Assembly: GCF_001612825.1 (NCBI RefSeq)
Contig: NZ_BDBE01000030.1
Span: 434,001-498,000, forward strand
Reading direction: 5' to 3'
Length of the DNA: 64,000 bases
From: Nocardia caishijiensis NBRC 108228
GTDB taxonomy: Bacteria; Actinomycetota; Actinomycetes; Mycobacteriales; Mycobacteriaceae
The position numbers were made by a program, and so were the translations under genes. The notes beneath the pieces are model-generated. The model made no database searches. It saw only the letters and a program-made list of their open reading frames with translations, and was not told where the DNA came from. Positions 19,653 through 27,969 of the stretch are shown one piece after another. How positions within the stretch are numbered: the stretch's first letter is position 1; every line of letters starts with the position of its first letter.

Positions 19653-20267
19653 ATGTCCTTGCATTCGCGCTACCACCACGGCGATCTGCGCGCCGCCTTG
19701 CTGCAGCATGCCGAGGCGACGCTGCGAACGGTCGGCGCCGACGGCCTGTCGCTGCGTCAGCTCGCCCGCGACATCGGCGTCAGCCACGCGGCGCCCAGCA
19801 GACATTTCCGCGACAAGCAGGCCTTGCTCGACGCCCTGGCCGTGACCGGTCTGCGGCGACTCGGCGCTTGCTTCGAAGAGGCGGAGACCGACGGCCCGAT
19901 CACGACGCGCCTGCGAACCATGGCCCACACCTACCTGCGTTTCGCGGTCGACAACCCGGAGCTGCTGCCGCTGATGTTCGCGCGCAGGCACAGCTCGACC
20001 GAGACCGAGATCCACGAGGCCGCCGAGCGGGCCTTCGCCGTACCCATCGCGCTGATCGCGCAAGGTCAGGCCGCGGGCGAGATCATCCCCGGCGATCCCA
20101 AACGCATCGGGGTCACCGCGCTGGCGGCGCTCCAGGGGCTCGCGACCTTCGTCGGTTCCGGCTACACCGCCGACTACGACGCCGAGCTGCTTCTCGACGA
20201 CCTGGTCAGCCACCTGACCCTCGGCCTACTCCCCCGCCGGACTTCCTCGGGTGGCGCGACCGGGTGA
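19653..20267 (+). CDS. TetR/AcrR-family regulator (WHG type)
   Basis: 204 residues beginning MSLHSRYHHGDLRAALL, the hallmark start of WHG-type TetR proteins. The HTH is LSLRQLARDIGVSHAAPSRHF at about residues 32-52. The C-terminal helices (MAHTYLRFAVDNPELLPLMF) match the same subfamily. A TATCCT -10-like hexamer (19637) ends ten bases before the ATG, implying a very short leader. It probably controls the divergent YhgE-like membrane protein and itself. Confidence 0.9.
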   Translation: MSLHSRYHHGDLRAALLQHAEATLRTVGADGLSLRQLARDIGVSHAAPSRHFRDKQALLDALAVTGLRRLGACFEEAETDGPITTRLRTMAHTYLRFAVDNPELLPLMFARRHSSTETEIHEAAERAFAVPIALIAQGQAAGEIIPGDPKRIGVTALAALQGLATFVGSGYTADYDAELLLDDLVSHLTLGLLPRRTSSGGATG

Positions 20268-20349
20268 CGTGCAGTACGTTGCGAGGTTGCGGTGGCGCCG
20301 AAAAGCCCTGCTGTGACATTCCATTCGCATTCAGATAGGTGTCACCGAC

Positions 20350-20733
20350 ATGACTACAGCCCTCGCCCCATCACCGGTGCAGCGACGCAACCCGGTATTG
20401 GTGTGGCTGGTCTTCCCGATCATCACGTTCGGGATCTACTTCTTCGTCTGGTACTACAAGATCCACAAGGAGATGGCCGAGCAGCGCCGTGACCCCGAGG
20501 CCCCGGTCACCGGTCCTCTGCTGGTGATGCTGTTTCTGTCGTGGACCGGGATCGGTTTCATCGTCAGTTACTGGCGGACCGGTAACCGGATCAGGGCCAC
20601 CCAGGAGAGCGCCGGGATCGAGCCATCGTGCAGCCCGGCGATCGGGTTCCTGCTGAATCTTGTTCTCGGACTGGGGATTCTGTACTACCAGCTCGAACTG
20701 AACAAGGTCGCCGCCCCCGAGCGCGACCAGTAG
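20350..20733 (+). CDS. DUF4234 membrane protein
   Basis: 127 residues with three hydrophobic segments: about 16-34 (WLVFPIITFGIYFFVWYY), 58-78 and 100-118. The motif of the first segment, followed by KIHKEM, is typical of DUF4234. Its role is unknown. An AGGTG site lies about nine bases before the ATG. A strong terminator follows the stop, so it appears monocistronic. Confidence 0.8.
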   Translation: MTTALAPSPVQRRNPVLVWLVFPIITFGIYFFVWYYKIHKEMAEQRRDPEAPVTGPLLVMLFLSWTGIGFIVSYWRTGNRIRATQESAGIEPSCSPAIGFLLNLVLGLGILYYQLELNKVAAPERDQ

Positions 20734-20744
20734 GCCGACCTGAC

Positions 20745-20785
20745 GGCCCTCCCCCCGGCGGGATTCCCAGGGGGAGGGCCTTTTT
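20745..20785. terminator. Rho-independent terminator, convergent
   Basis: GGCCCTCCCCC (20745-20755) pairs with GGGGGAGGGCC (20770-20780) across a 14-base loop and is followed by five T residues. It ends the DUF4234 gene. The hairpin also sits at the end of the UvrA-like gene, which terminates at 20785, so it may serve both strands. Confidence 0.9.
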
Positions 20786-23154
20786 CAGGCGCCGACGTAG
20801 GCGGCGAGGTGCTCGCCGGTGAGGGTGGAGCGGGCGGCGACGAGGTCGGCGGGCGTTCCCTCGAAGACGATCTGACCGCCGTCGTGGCCCGCACCGGGAC
20901 CGAGGTCGATGATCCAGTCGGCGTGGGCCATCACGGCCTGGTGGTGCTCGACGACGATGACGGACTTGCCGGAGTCGACGAGGCGGTCGAGCAGCCCGAG
21001 GAGTTGTTCGACGTCGGCCAGGTGCAGACCGGTCGTCGGTTCGTCGAGGATGTAGACCCCGCCCTTGTCGGACATGTGGGTGGCCAGCTTCAGGCGCTGG
21101 CGTTCACCGCCGGACAGGGTGGTCAGCGGCTGACCGATGGTGAGATAGCCGAGGCCGACCTCCGTGAGATGAGTGAGGATCTTGTGAGCCGCCGGTGTGC
21201 GTGCCTCCCCCTCGCCGAAGAACTCCCGCGCCTCGTCGACGGGCATCGACAGCACCTCGCTGATGTTCTTGCCCGCGAAGGTGTAGTCGAGGACTTCGGC
21301 CATGAACCGTTTGCCCTCGCACACTTCGCAGACGGTCGACACGCCCGCCATCATGGCCAGGTCGGTGTAGACGACGCCCGCGCCGTTGCAGTTCGGGCAC
21401 GCCCCTTCGGAATTGGCGCTGAACAGGGCGGGCTTGGCCCCGGTGGCCTTGGCGAAGGCTTTGCGGATGTGGTCGAGCAGGCCGGTGTAGGTGGCGGGGT
21501 TGCTGCGGCGCGAACCCTTGATGGGGGCCTGGTCGATGGAGACGACGCCTTCGTCGATCGGGATGGAGCCGTGCACGAGCGAGCTCTTGCCCGAACCGGC
21601 CACACCGGTGACGGCGACGAGCACACCGAGCGGAATGTCGACGTCGACCTTGCGCAGGTTGTTGGCGACGGCACCACGGATCGGCAACGCGCCCGTGGAC
21701 TTTCGCACCGTGTTCTTGACCGAGGCGCGGTCGTCGAAGTGACGGCCGGTGACGGTGTCGCTGGCGCGCAGCCCGTCGACGGTGCCTTCGAAGCAGATCG
21801 TTCCGCCCTTGGAGCCCGCGGCGGGACCGAGGTCGACGATGTGGTCGGCGATAGCGATGGTTTCGGGCTTGTGTTCCACGACGAGCACCGTGTTGCCCTT
21901 GTCGCGCAGGCGCAGCAGCAGGTCGTTCATGCGCTGGATGTCGTGGGGGTGCAGGCCCGCGGTGGGTTCGTCGAAGACGTAGGTGACATCGGTGAGCGAG
22001 GACCCGAGGTGGCGGATCATCTTGACGCGCTGCGCCTCACCGCCGGACAGGGTGCCCGAGGGGCGCGACAGCGACAGGTAGCCGAGGCCGATCTCGACGA
22101 ACGAGTCGAGGGTGCCGCGCAACGATTCCAGGAGCGGCGCCACGGACGGATCGTGGATCGTCTTGACCCATTCGGCGAGGTCGGTGATCTGCATGGCGCA
22201 GGCGTCGGCGATGCTCTTGCCCTTGATCTTCGACGAGCGCGCTTCGGCCGAGAGCCGGGTGCCGTCGCAGTCGGGGCAGGTGCCGAAGGTGACGGCGCGT
22301 TCGACGAAGGCCCGCACATGCGGCTGCAGCGACTCGACGTCCTTGGACAGCATCGACTTGCGGATCTTGGGGATCAAGCCCTCGTAGGTGAGGTTGATGC
22401 CGTCGACCTTGATCTTGGTCGGTTCCTTGTAGAGCAGGTCGGCGAGCTGCTTCTTGGTGTACTTCTTGATCGGCTTGGCGGGGTCGAAGAAGCCGCTGCC
22501 CTTGTAGATTCGACCCATCCAGCCGTCCATGCTGTAGCCGGGGATGGTGAACGGGCCTTCGTCGAGGGACTTGTTCTCGTCGTAGAGCTGGGTGAGGTCG
22601 ATGTCGTTGACGGTGCCCTTGCCTTCGCAGGTGGGACACATGCCGCCGGTGACGGAGAAGCTGCGGCGTTCCTTGACGGTGACCCCGTTCTTCTCCACCG
22701 CGACCGCGCCGGAACCGCTGATGGAGGCCACGTTGAACGAGAACGCCTGCGAGGAGCCGATGTGGGGGTCGCCGAGGCGGCTGAACAGGATGCGCAGCAT
22801 GGCGTTGGCGTCGGTGACGGTGCCGACCGTGGAGCGCGGGTCGGCACCAAGACGCGACTGGTCGACGAGAATGGCGGTGGTGAGCCCGTCGAGGACGTCC
22901 ACGTCGGGGCGGGCCTGGCTGGGCATGAACCCTTGGACGAAGGCGCTGTAGGTCTCGTTGATGAGGCGCTGGGATTCGGCGGCGATGGTGCCGAAGACCA
23001 GGGAGCTCTTCCCGGAGCCGGAGACACCGGTGAACACGGTGAGTCGGCGCTTGGGGATTTCGACGCTGACATCACGCAGGTTGTTCACCCGGGCACCGGT
23101 GACCCGGATCAGGTCGTGGCTGTCGGCAGGCGCGGGCGCTGCGGTCTTGCTCAT
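20785..23154 (-). CDS. UvrA-like excinuclease ATPase paralogue
   Basis: 789 residues, shorter than canonical UvrA (about 940-970). Two ABC ATPase halves are present: Walker A GVSGSGKSSL near 43 and GVAGSGKSSL near 535; signatures LSGGEAQRVK and LSGGERQRLK; Walker B FDEPTAG and LDEPTTG. Zinc-type CxxC pairs (CPTC, CPDC, CPNC, CEVC) are intact. Compact UvrA paralogues of this kind are linked to DNA protection and drug resistance rather than core repair. The ATG at 23154 has GAGGAG five bases upstream. It lies 32 bases downstream of the VOC gene and probably ends that operon. It may protect DNA from an intercalating or alkylating compound (inference). Confidence 0.93.
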   Translation of the reverse strand: MSKTAAPAPADSHDLIRVTGARVNNLRDVSVEIPKRRLTVFTGVSGSGKSSLVFGTIAAESQRLINETYSAFVQGFMPSQARPDVDVLDGLTTAILVDQSRLGADPRSTVGTVTDANAMLRILFSRLGDPHIGSSQAFSFNVASISGSGAVAVEKNGVTVKERRSFSVTGGMCPTCEGKGTVNDIDLTQLYDENKSLDEGPFTIPGYSMDGWMGRIYKGSGFFDPAKPIKKYTKKQLADLLYKEPTKIKVDGINLTYEGLIPKIRKSMLSKDVESLQPHVRAFVERAVTFGTCPDCDGTRLSAEARSSKIKGKSIADACAMQITDLAEWVKTIHDPSVAPLLESLRGTLDSFVEIGLGYLSLSRPSGTLSGGEAQRVKMIRHLGSSLTDVTYVFDEPTAGLHPHDIQRMNDLLLRLRDKGNTVLVVEHKPETIAIADHIVDLGPAAGSKGGTICFEGTVDGLRASDTVTGRHFDDRASVKNTVRKSTGALPIRGAVANNLRKVDVDIPLGVLVAVTGVAGSGKSSLVHGSIPIDEGVVSIDQAPIKGSRRSNPATYTGLLDHIRKAFAKATGAKPALFSANSEGACPNCNGAGVVYTDLAMMAGVSTVCEVCEGKRFMAEVLDYTFAGKNISEVLSMPVDEAREFFGEGEARTPAAHKILTHLTEVGLGYLTIGQPLTTLSGGERQRLKLATHMSDKGGVYILDEPTTGLHLADVEQLLGLLDRLVDSGKSVIVVEHHQAVMAHADWIIDLGPGAGHDGGQIVFEGTPADLVAARSTLTGEHLAAYVGA

Positions 23155-23186
23155 GGGTCTCCTCGGTCGTTCGGCGTCCACCGAAT

Positions 23187-23615
23187 CTAGCGGTCGGGTC
23201 CGACGTGTTTCGTCTGCTGGATGCGAATCATGTTGCCCGCCGGGTCGCGGAAGGCACAGTCGCGGATACCGTAGGGCTGGTCGGTGGGTTCCTGCACCAC
23301 TTCCACGTCGCCTGCCTGCAGTTTCTCGAACAGGCCGTCGAGGTCGTCGGTGGCGAGGTTGATTCCGGCGTAGGTGCCCTTGGCCATCATTTCGGTGATG
23401 ACGCGCTTCTCGTCGTCGGTGATGCCGGGGTCGGCGGCGGGCGGGTGCAGGACGATCGCGGTGTCGGGCTGGCCTTGCGGGCCGACGGTGATCCAGCGCA
23501 TGCCGTTGTAGCCGACGTCGTTGCGGACTTCGAAGCCGAGGGTGTCGCGGTAGAAGGTCAGCGCGGCGTCGGGGTCGTCCTGGGGCAGGTAGCTCTGGTG
23601 GATGGTGATGTTCAT
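23187..23615 (-). CDS. VOC (glyoxalase/bleomycin resistance) family protein
   Basis: 142 residues. Beta-alpha-beta-beta-beta units begin at MNITIHQSYLP and at TYAGINLATDDL, with the end motif GIRDCAFRDPAGNMIRIQQ. Metal-ligand candidates are His6, Glu near 105 and the final-strand region. It may bind or modify a small electrophile or drug. It lies ten bases after the AraC gene, a pairing of AraC regulator and VOC protein seen widely in Actinobacteria. Confidence 0.88.
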   Translation of the reverse strand: MNITIHQSYLPQDDPDAALTFYRDTLGFEVRNDVGYNGMRWITVGPQGQPDTAIVLHPPAADPGITDDEKRVITEMMAKGTYAGINLATDDLDGLFEKLQAGDVEVVQEPTDQPYGIRDCAFRDPAGNMIRIQQTKHVGPDR

Positions 23616-23625
23616 GGGCTCGACG

Positions 23626-24060
23626 CTAACGGTCGCCGGAACCGGTTGCTTCTCGATTCCTGATCGGTCGTGTCACCGCTTTGGCCACGCAGGAGGGGAT
23701 GCCGTCGGTCGGGGCGTTCTGCTGTCGGTAGACGCTCGGCGGGACACCGACGAGTTCGGTGAAGCGTGTGCTGAAGGTGCCGAGTGAGGAGGATCCGACG
23801 GCGAAGCAGACCTCGGTGACGCTCATCTCGCCCAGACGCAGCAGGGCCATGGCGCGTTCGATGCGCCGGGTCATGAGGTAGGAGTAGGGCGATTCGCCGT
23901 AGGCGAGGCGGAATTGGCGGCTCAGGTGTCCGGCGGACATGTGCACGCCTCGGGCGAGCGCTTCCACGTCGAGGGGTTTGTGGTATTCGCGATCGATGCG
24001 GTCGCGCACGCGGCGCAGCCGGGCGAGGTCGCTCAGATGCTGGTGGCGTGGGCCGGTCAT
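23626..24060 (-). CDS. AraC-family HTH regulator (DNA-binding domain only)
   Basis: 144 residues. Two helix-turn-helix units span about 18-115: ALARGVHMSAGHLSRQFRLAYGESP and VTEVCFAVGSSSLGTFSTRF, followed by VGVPPSVYRQ. There is no separate sensor domain. Its ATG overlaps the MerR stop (ATGA), so translation is coupled. It probably activates the downstream VOC gene or its own operon. Confidence 0.92.
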   Translation of the reverse strand: MTGPRHQHLSDLARLRRVRDRIDREYHKPLDVEALARGVHMSAGHLSRQFRLAYGESPYSYLMTRRIERAMALLRLGEMSVTEVCFAVGSSSLGTFSTRFTELVGVPPSVYRQQNAPTDGIPSCVAKAVTRPIRNREATGSGDR

Positions 24061-24473
24061 GGACCGATCGTCGCATGTCGTGACGATGCCCCGTCGAGCA
24101 CGGTTGCCAGGTGTGCGCGGAAGTGCGGGCAGGTGCGGAAGTCCTCGGCGTCGCAGTCGAGGACGTGGGTGACCGCGTCGAGGGCGGTGCGGGTGCGGGC
24201 GAGTTGTTCGGTGAGCCGGTCGCGGTGCGTTCGCAGGATGTGGCGGCGGGTGTCGCGGTCGGGGCCGCGGGTGAACAGCGCTGCCAGGTCTTCGAGAGAG
24301 AGTCCGGCTTTCTTGCCGAGGACGACCATGGCGATCGTGTCGATGTCGGTGTCGCGGTAGATCCGTCGGCCCGCGGAGTCGCGGGTAGGGGTGAGCAGTC
24401 CCTGGTCTTCCCAGTGCCGCAGTACGTGGGTCGCGAGTCCGAAGCGGGTCGCGACCTCACCGATGGTCGCCAT
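24057..24473 (-). CDS. MerR-family transcriptional regulator
   Basis: 138 residues. The N-terminal winged HTH reads IGEVATRFGLATHVLRHWEDQGLL, followed by the wing RRIYRDTDIDTIAMV. Then come a dimerisation coiled coil (about 80-108) and a short tail with Cys112 and Cys118. The Cys pair (DCDAEDFRTC) could sense a metal or thiol-reactive compound, but this is only suggestive. It follows the methyltransferase gene by nine bases. The promoter ahead of that gene has MerR architecture, so the protein probably activates its own operon. Confidence 0.92.
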   Translation of the reverse strand: MATIGEVATRFGLATHVLRHWEDQGLLTPTRDSAGRRIYRDTDIDTIAMVVLGKKAGLSLEDLAALFTRGPDRDTRRHILRTHRDRLTEQLARTRTALDAVTHVLDCDAEDFRTCPHFRAHLATVLDGASSRHATIGP

Positions 24474-24482
24474 GGTCGAACT

Positions 24483-25019
24483 CTAGGCGGTGTGCAGACG
24501 GTAGCGGGTGACGAGGGCGACGGGATACCAGGGCAGACGGATGTTCTCGCGGTCGATGCGGCCCGCACTGTGGCGGATCTCGCGGGTGCGGGCGAAGCGG
24601 AAGTCGTAGACAGTGGCGGTGGCGCCGGGGCGCAGGACCCGATGGATCTCGGAGAAGGCGGCGGTCAGGTCGGGCCATTCGTGCATGCTGAGGCTGGAGA
24701 CGATCAGGTCGATGCTCGCGTCGGGGTAGGGCAGGTCGGTGACGTCGCCGACGGTGAGTTCCGTCCGGTGATCGGTGAGGTTGTGCCGGGCGATGTCGAT
24801 CATGTGGGGCGACAGGTCGAGGCCGTGCAGTGTCAGGTCCGGGCGTCGGGTCGCGATGTGTGCCAGGAGCTTTCCGGGCCCGGTGCCGAGGTCGAGCACG
24901 GTGGCGCCCGGGGCCGCGGTGGTGTCGACGTCGGCACTGATGCGGCGGTAGAGGCCGGTGAGCAGGCGGGTGGCGCGCCGGTCGTAGTGCAGGCTCTCGC
25001 GATGTCCGAAGGTGGTCAT
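24483..25019 (-). CDS. Class I SAM-dependent methyltransferase
   Basis: 178 residues. Motif I VLDLGTGPGKLLAHI is near 42-56, the acidic residue ending motif II is in LHGLDLSPHMID, and motif IV DLIVSSLSMHEW is near 113. It belongs to the UbiE/COQ5-like Methyltransf_11 group. The substrate is unknown. It is the first gene of the five-gene minus-strand run and probably has a leaderless start, since the -10 element ends six bases before the ATG. Its place with MerR, AraC, VOC and UvrA-like genes suggests a role in modifying a toxic compound (inference). Confidence 0.88.
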   Translation of the reverse strand: MTTFGHRESLHYDRRATRLLTGLYRRISADVDTTAAPGATVLDLGTGPGKLLAHIATRRPDLTLHGLDLSPHMIDIARHNLTDHRTELTVGDVTDLPYPDASIDLIVSSLSMHEWPDLTAAFSEIHRVLRPGATATVYDFRFARTREIRHSAGRIDRENIRLPWYPVALVTRYRLHTA

Positions 25020-25025
25020 GGCACC

Positions 25026-25056
25026 ACTGTCGGTGTTCAGGTCGACCTGAAGTCAA
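25026..25056 (-). promoter_or_regulatory. MerR-type promoter with 19-bp spacer and central dyad
   Basis: On the minus strand TTGACT (25056-25051) and GACAGT (25031-25026) are 19 bp apart. The spacer holds the perfect 16-bp palindrome TTCAGGTCGACCTGAA (25036-25051). A long spacer with a dyad between -35 and -10 is the classic MerR activation design. The -10 ends six bases before the methyltransferase ATG, so the transcript should be leaderless. Confidence 0.8.
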
Positions 25057-25060
25057 GCGG

Positions 25061-25852
25061 CTAGCGCGGGCGCAGGACCAGGATGCCGGGGACGGTGCGC
25101 ACGTACTCGAGCAGCGGGGTGTCGACGACCTTGCCGTGCTCGGCCAGTGAGGAGGCGTTGCGGAACATCGGGCCGTCGGTGGTGTGGACCAGGATCCCGA
25201 CGTGGGTGACGTCCAGGCCCGCCGTCGGGGTGTAGGCGCCGATGAAGTCGCCGGTGCGCAGCCCGGCGACCACTCCCCCGTCGACCGCGCCGGTGGGGAT
25301 GTGGGTGACGGTCCGGTCGACGACTGGGACACCGGGCAGGAAGGTGGTGCCGTCGGCTTTGGCATTGAGGTGTTTGTTCGTGGTGACCGCGGCCGGACTC
25401 AGGTCGGCGGTGATGTCGGTGGCCGAGATCCGTGCGGTGTGCGCCCAGTCGGTGAAGAAGTGTTTGCGGTGGGTGAATTCGACCCGGCTGTCGATGTAGC
25501 GGGCGGCGATCAGGTTGTCGACGAACTGGTCGGTGGTGGCCGAACGCGAAGCGGCGTCGACGTAGTCGAGGAAGGTGAAGCAGTCGACGTGGCGCAGGTC
25601 GATGACGAGTTGTTCGGGTGTGTCCGCCGAACCGATGAGCATGTTCGCCCCGTAGGGAGTGCCGAGGAGGCGGGCGGAGATTCGTTCGATCCGGACGGCG
25701 CGGTCGGTGGTACCCGCGCGGGCACGGGCGTCGAGCATCGCGTCGACCGTGCCCGCGGTGGTGGCGTCGAGCACGACCGGGGCGGCGTGCGCGGGTACGG
25801 CGAGGCAGACGACCGCGACGAGTAGGCACAGAACCTGGACAATGGTGCGCAA
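25061..25852 (-). CDS. DUF1460 (N-acetylmuramoyl-L-alanine amidase-like) secreted protein
   Basis: 263 residues from a TTG at 25852, chosen because GGAGG lies four bases upstream. The N-terminus (TIVQVLCLLVAVVCLAVPAHA) is a clear signal peptide. The mature part has the DUF1460 pattern LLGTPYGANMLIGS, followed by the catalytic-type Cys in VDCFTFLDYV, and a later His in THVGILVH. These fit an NlpC/P60-like peptidoglycan amidase acting outside the membrane. It is divergent from the glucose dehydrogenase gene. Starting at an upstream GTG would add only a few residues. Confidence 0.82.
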   Translation of the reverse strand: MRTIVQVLCLLVAVVCLAVPAHAAPVVLDATTAGTVDAMLDARARAGTTDRAVRIERISARLLGTPYGANMLIGSADTPEQLVIDLRHVDCFTFLDYVDAASRSATTDQFVDNLIAARYIDSRVEFTHRKHFFTDWAHTARISATDITADLSPAAVTTNKHLNAKADGTTFLPGVPVVDRTVTHIPTGAVDGGVVAGLRTGDFIGAYTPTAGLDVTHVGILVHTTDGPMFRNASSLAEHGKVVDTPLLEYVRTVPGILVLRPR

Positions 25853-26075
25853 GACGCCTCCGGCGGGCACGGTCGGTCGAATGTGGGCCGCCCTACGGTA
25901 ACCGACGGCGGCGACAACCCGGATTGCAAACAATTCGCGACCTTTCCGGCCCTTCGCCTCACCCCGTGTTTCCCGTAACGTTGTCCCAGGTAGTGCGTGT
26001 TTCACCAGGGTTCGCGAATGAATAGCTCGGGCAGTTCGTCGACAGCATCGCCGGTTGCGGCGGAAGGGAAACGAC

Positions 26076-27134
26076 ATGCGTGCTTTGACCGTAGTGCCGA
26101 ACCAACCCGGATCGTTGCGGATAGACGATGTGCCGGATCCGGTGCCCGGCCCCAACGAGCTTCTGGTGGACGGTATTTCGCTCGGCATCTGTGGCACCGA
26201 CCGGGAGATCGCCTCGGGCATCTACGGCTGGGCGCCGCCGGGACGTGAGCGACTCGTTCTCGGGCACGAGTCGCTCGGCCGGGTCCGCACCGCCCCCGAG
26301 GGCAGCGAGTTCGCCGCGGGTGACCTCGTCGTCGGCATCGTGCGCAGGCCGGACCCGGTGCCGTGTGGGGCGTGCGCGCACGGCGAATTCGACATGTGCC
26401 GCAACGGTGAGTACGTGGAGCGCGGGATCAAGCAGATCGACGGGTACGGGTCGACGTCGTGGGTGGTCGAGGCCGACTACACGGTGAAGCTCGATCCGGC
26501 GCTCACCGAGGTCGGTGTGCTGATGGAACCGACGACGGTGTTGGCCAAGGCCTGGGACCAGATCGAGCGGATCAACCAGCGGGCCTGGTTCGAACCGAAG
26601 TCGGTGCTGGTCACCGGTGCCGGGCCGATCGGTCTGCTCGCCGCGATGCTCGGGGTGCAGCGCGGTCTGGATGTGCACGTGCTCGACCGTTCCACCGACG
26701 GTCCCAAGCCGAAACTGGTCGAGGATCTCGGTGCCACGTTCCACACGGGTTCGGCGCTCGATGTCGGGGAGAAGATCAACGCCGACATCGTGATCGAGGC
26801 GACGGCGGCCACCCCCATCGCGGAGCAGCTGCTGCGGCTCAACAATCCGGGCGTGATCATCTGTCTGACCGGAGTGTCGTCGCCGGGCAAGGACTCCGAG
26901 ATCGACGTGGGCGCGGTGAACCGCAACATCGTGCTCGACAACGCGGTGGTGTTCGGGTCGGTCAACGCCAATCGCCACCATTACGAGCTTGCGGCCCAGG
27001 CATTGGCCAAGGCCGATCCGGCGTGGCTCGGCCGGTTGATCACCCGGCGGCTGCCGTTGGAGCGGGCGTTGGAGGCCTTCGACCCGGGTGATCACTCCGA
27101 TATCAAGGTCGTCATCGATCTCGGCGCGAGCTAG
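26076..27134 (+). CDS. Zinc-dependent glucose 1-dehydrogenase (medium-chain dehydrogenase family)
   Basis: 352 residues. The catalytic zinc region is GICGTDREI near 40 and GHESLGR near 65. Structural-zinc cysteines lie in CGACAHGEFDMC near 100, and the Rossmann motif is VTGAGPIGLLAA near 180. The family oxidises glucose to gluconolactone with NAD(P)+. The late GSVNANRHHYE motif is typical of archaeal/actinobacterial glucose dehydrogenases. The ATG at 26076 has GGAAGGGA upstream. Its stop shares the bases CTAG with the convergent FrnE gene. Confidence 0.9.
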   Translation: MRALTVVPNQPGSLRIDDVPDPVPGPNELLVDGISLGICGTDREIASGIYGWAPPGRERLVLGHESLGRVRTAPEGSEFAAGDLVVGIVRRPDPVPCGACAHGEFDMCRNGEYVERGIKQIDGYGSTSWVVEADYTVKLDPALTEVGVLMEPTTVLAKAWDQIERINQRAWFEPKSVLVTGAGPIGLLAAMLGVQRGLDVHVLDRSTDGPKPKLVEDLGATFHTGSALDVGEKINADIVIEATAATPIAEQLLRLNNPGVIICLTGVSSPGKDSEIDVGAVNRNIVLDNAVVFGSVNANRHHYELAAQALAKADPAWLGRLITRRLPLERALEAFDPGDHSDIKVVIDLGAS

Positions 27135-27838
27135 ATCGCGCAGCCGTCCGGCCCGCAGGACTCGCCCTCGGCGACGGTGACCAGCGGTGCCGGACGGTCG
27201 TTGTATGCGGTGGTGAGTGCCTGGGTGAACACCTCGGTCGGCTGGGCGCCCGACACGGCGTATTTGTTGTCGAACACGAAGAACGGCACACCGGTGACGC
27301 CGAGCTGGGCCGCGTCGCGTTCGTCCTGGCGGACGGCGTCGGCGTAGGCGGTTGGGTCGGCGAGGACGGCGCGGACCTGGGGCTCGTCGAGGCCCGCGCG
27401 CACGGCGAGGGCGACGAGGCGTTCGGTGTCGGCGAAGACCGGTTCGGTTTCGGCGAAGTTGCCCGCGTACAGGGCGTCGAGCAGCGCTTCCTGGCGGCCC
27501 TGTTCGAGGGCGAAGTGCAGGAGCCGGTGCATGTCGAAGCTGCTGCCGTAGTCGCGGCCGGTGCTCTGGTAGGGCAGGCCGAGTTCGGCGGCCTGGGCGC
27601 CGATGGCGCGTTCGTTGGCGGCGGCCTGGTCGACGGTGATGCCGTATTTGGCGGCGATGCGCGGGATCACCGGGCCGCTCTCGTCGGCGGGCAGGGTGGG
27701 GTCGAGCTCGAAGGAGCGGTGTACGACTTCGACGTCGTCACGGTGCTCGAAATGGTGCAGTGCCTGCTCGAAGCGGGCTTTGCCCAGGTAGCAGAACGGG
27801 CAGTTGATGTCGGTCCAGATCTCTACTCTTGTGGTCAA
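27131..27838 (-). CDS. DsbA-family oxidoreductase, FrnE type
   Basis: 235 residues from a TTG at 27838, with GGAGG six bases upstream; the longer frame reads poorly. The thioredoxin-fold motif is CPFC near residue 13 (WTDINCPFCYLG), with the cis-Pro loop TGVPFFVFDN near 185. The C-terminus SCGPDGCAI carries the extra Cys pair of the FrnE group. No signal peptide is visible, so it is probably cytoplasmic, catalysing disulfide or isomerisation chemistry. The minus-strand TAG and the dehydrogenase TAG overlap in CTAG. Confidence 0.9.
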   Translation of the reverse strand: MTTRVEIWTDINCPFCYLGKARFEQALHHFEHRDDVEVVHRSFELDPTLPADESGPVIPRIAAKYGITVDQAAANERAIGAQAAELGLPYQSTGRDYGSSFDMHRLLHFALEQGRQEALLDALYAGNFAETEPVFADTERLVALAVRAGLDEPQVRAVLADPTAYADAVRQDERDAAQLGVTGVPFFVFDNKYAVSGAQPTEVFTQALTTAYNDRPAPLVTVAEGESCGPDGCAI

Positions 27839-27969
27839 GCGGGGCCTCCTGCGCCACATCGTCGACGGGGTGCGCCCGCCCGGCGGAACACATTCTGGAC
27901 AGGCGTACAAGTTCGCTCGGTGCAACGCGGGCGACACGGCCGCTATTCCGGCGCGACGGGGAGGACATC

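Noticed and set aside
19575..20213. N-terminal extension of the YhgE-like protein
   Set aside because: It would be antisense to the TetR gene and cross the operator.
20809..23190. 793-codon open frame antisense to the UvrA-like gene
   Set aside because: Low-complexity Gly/Val/Asp-rich mirror of the real gene; no domain and no ribosome site.
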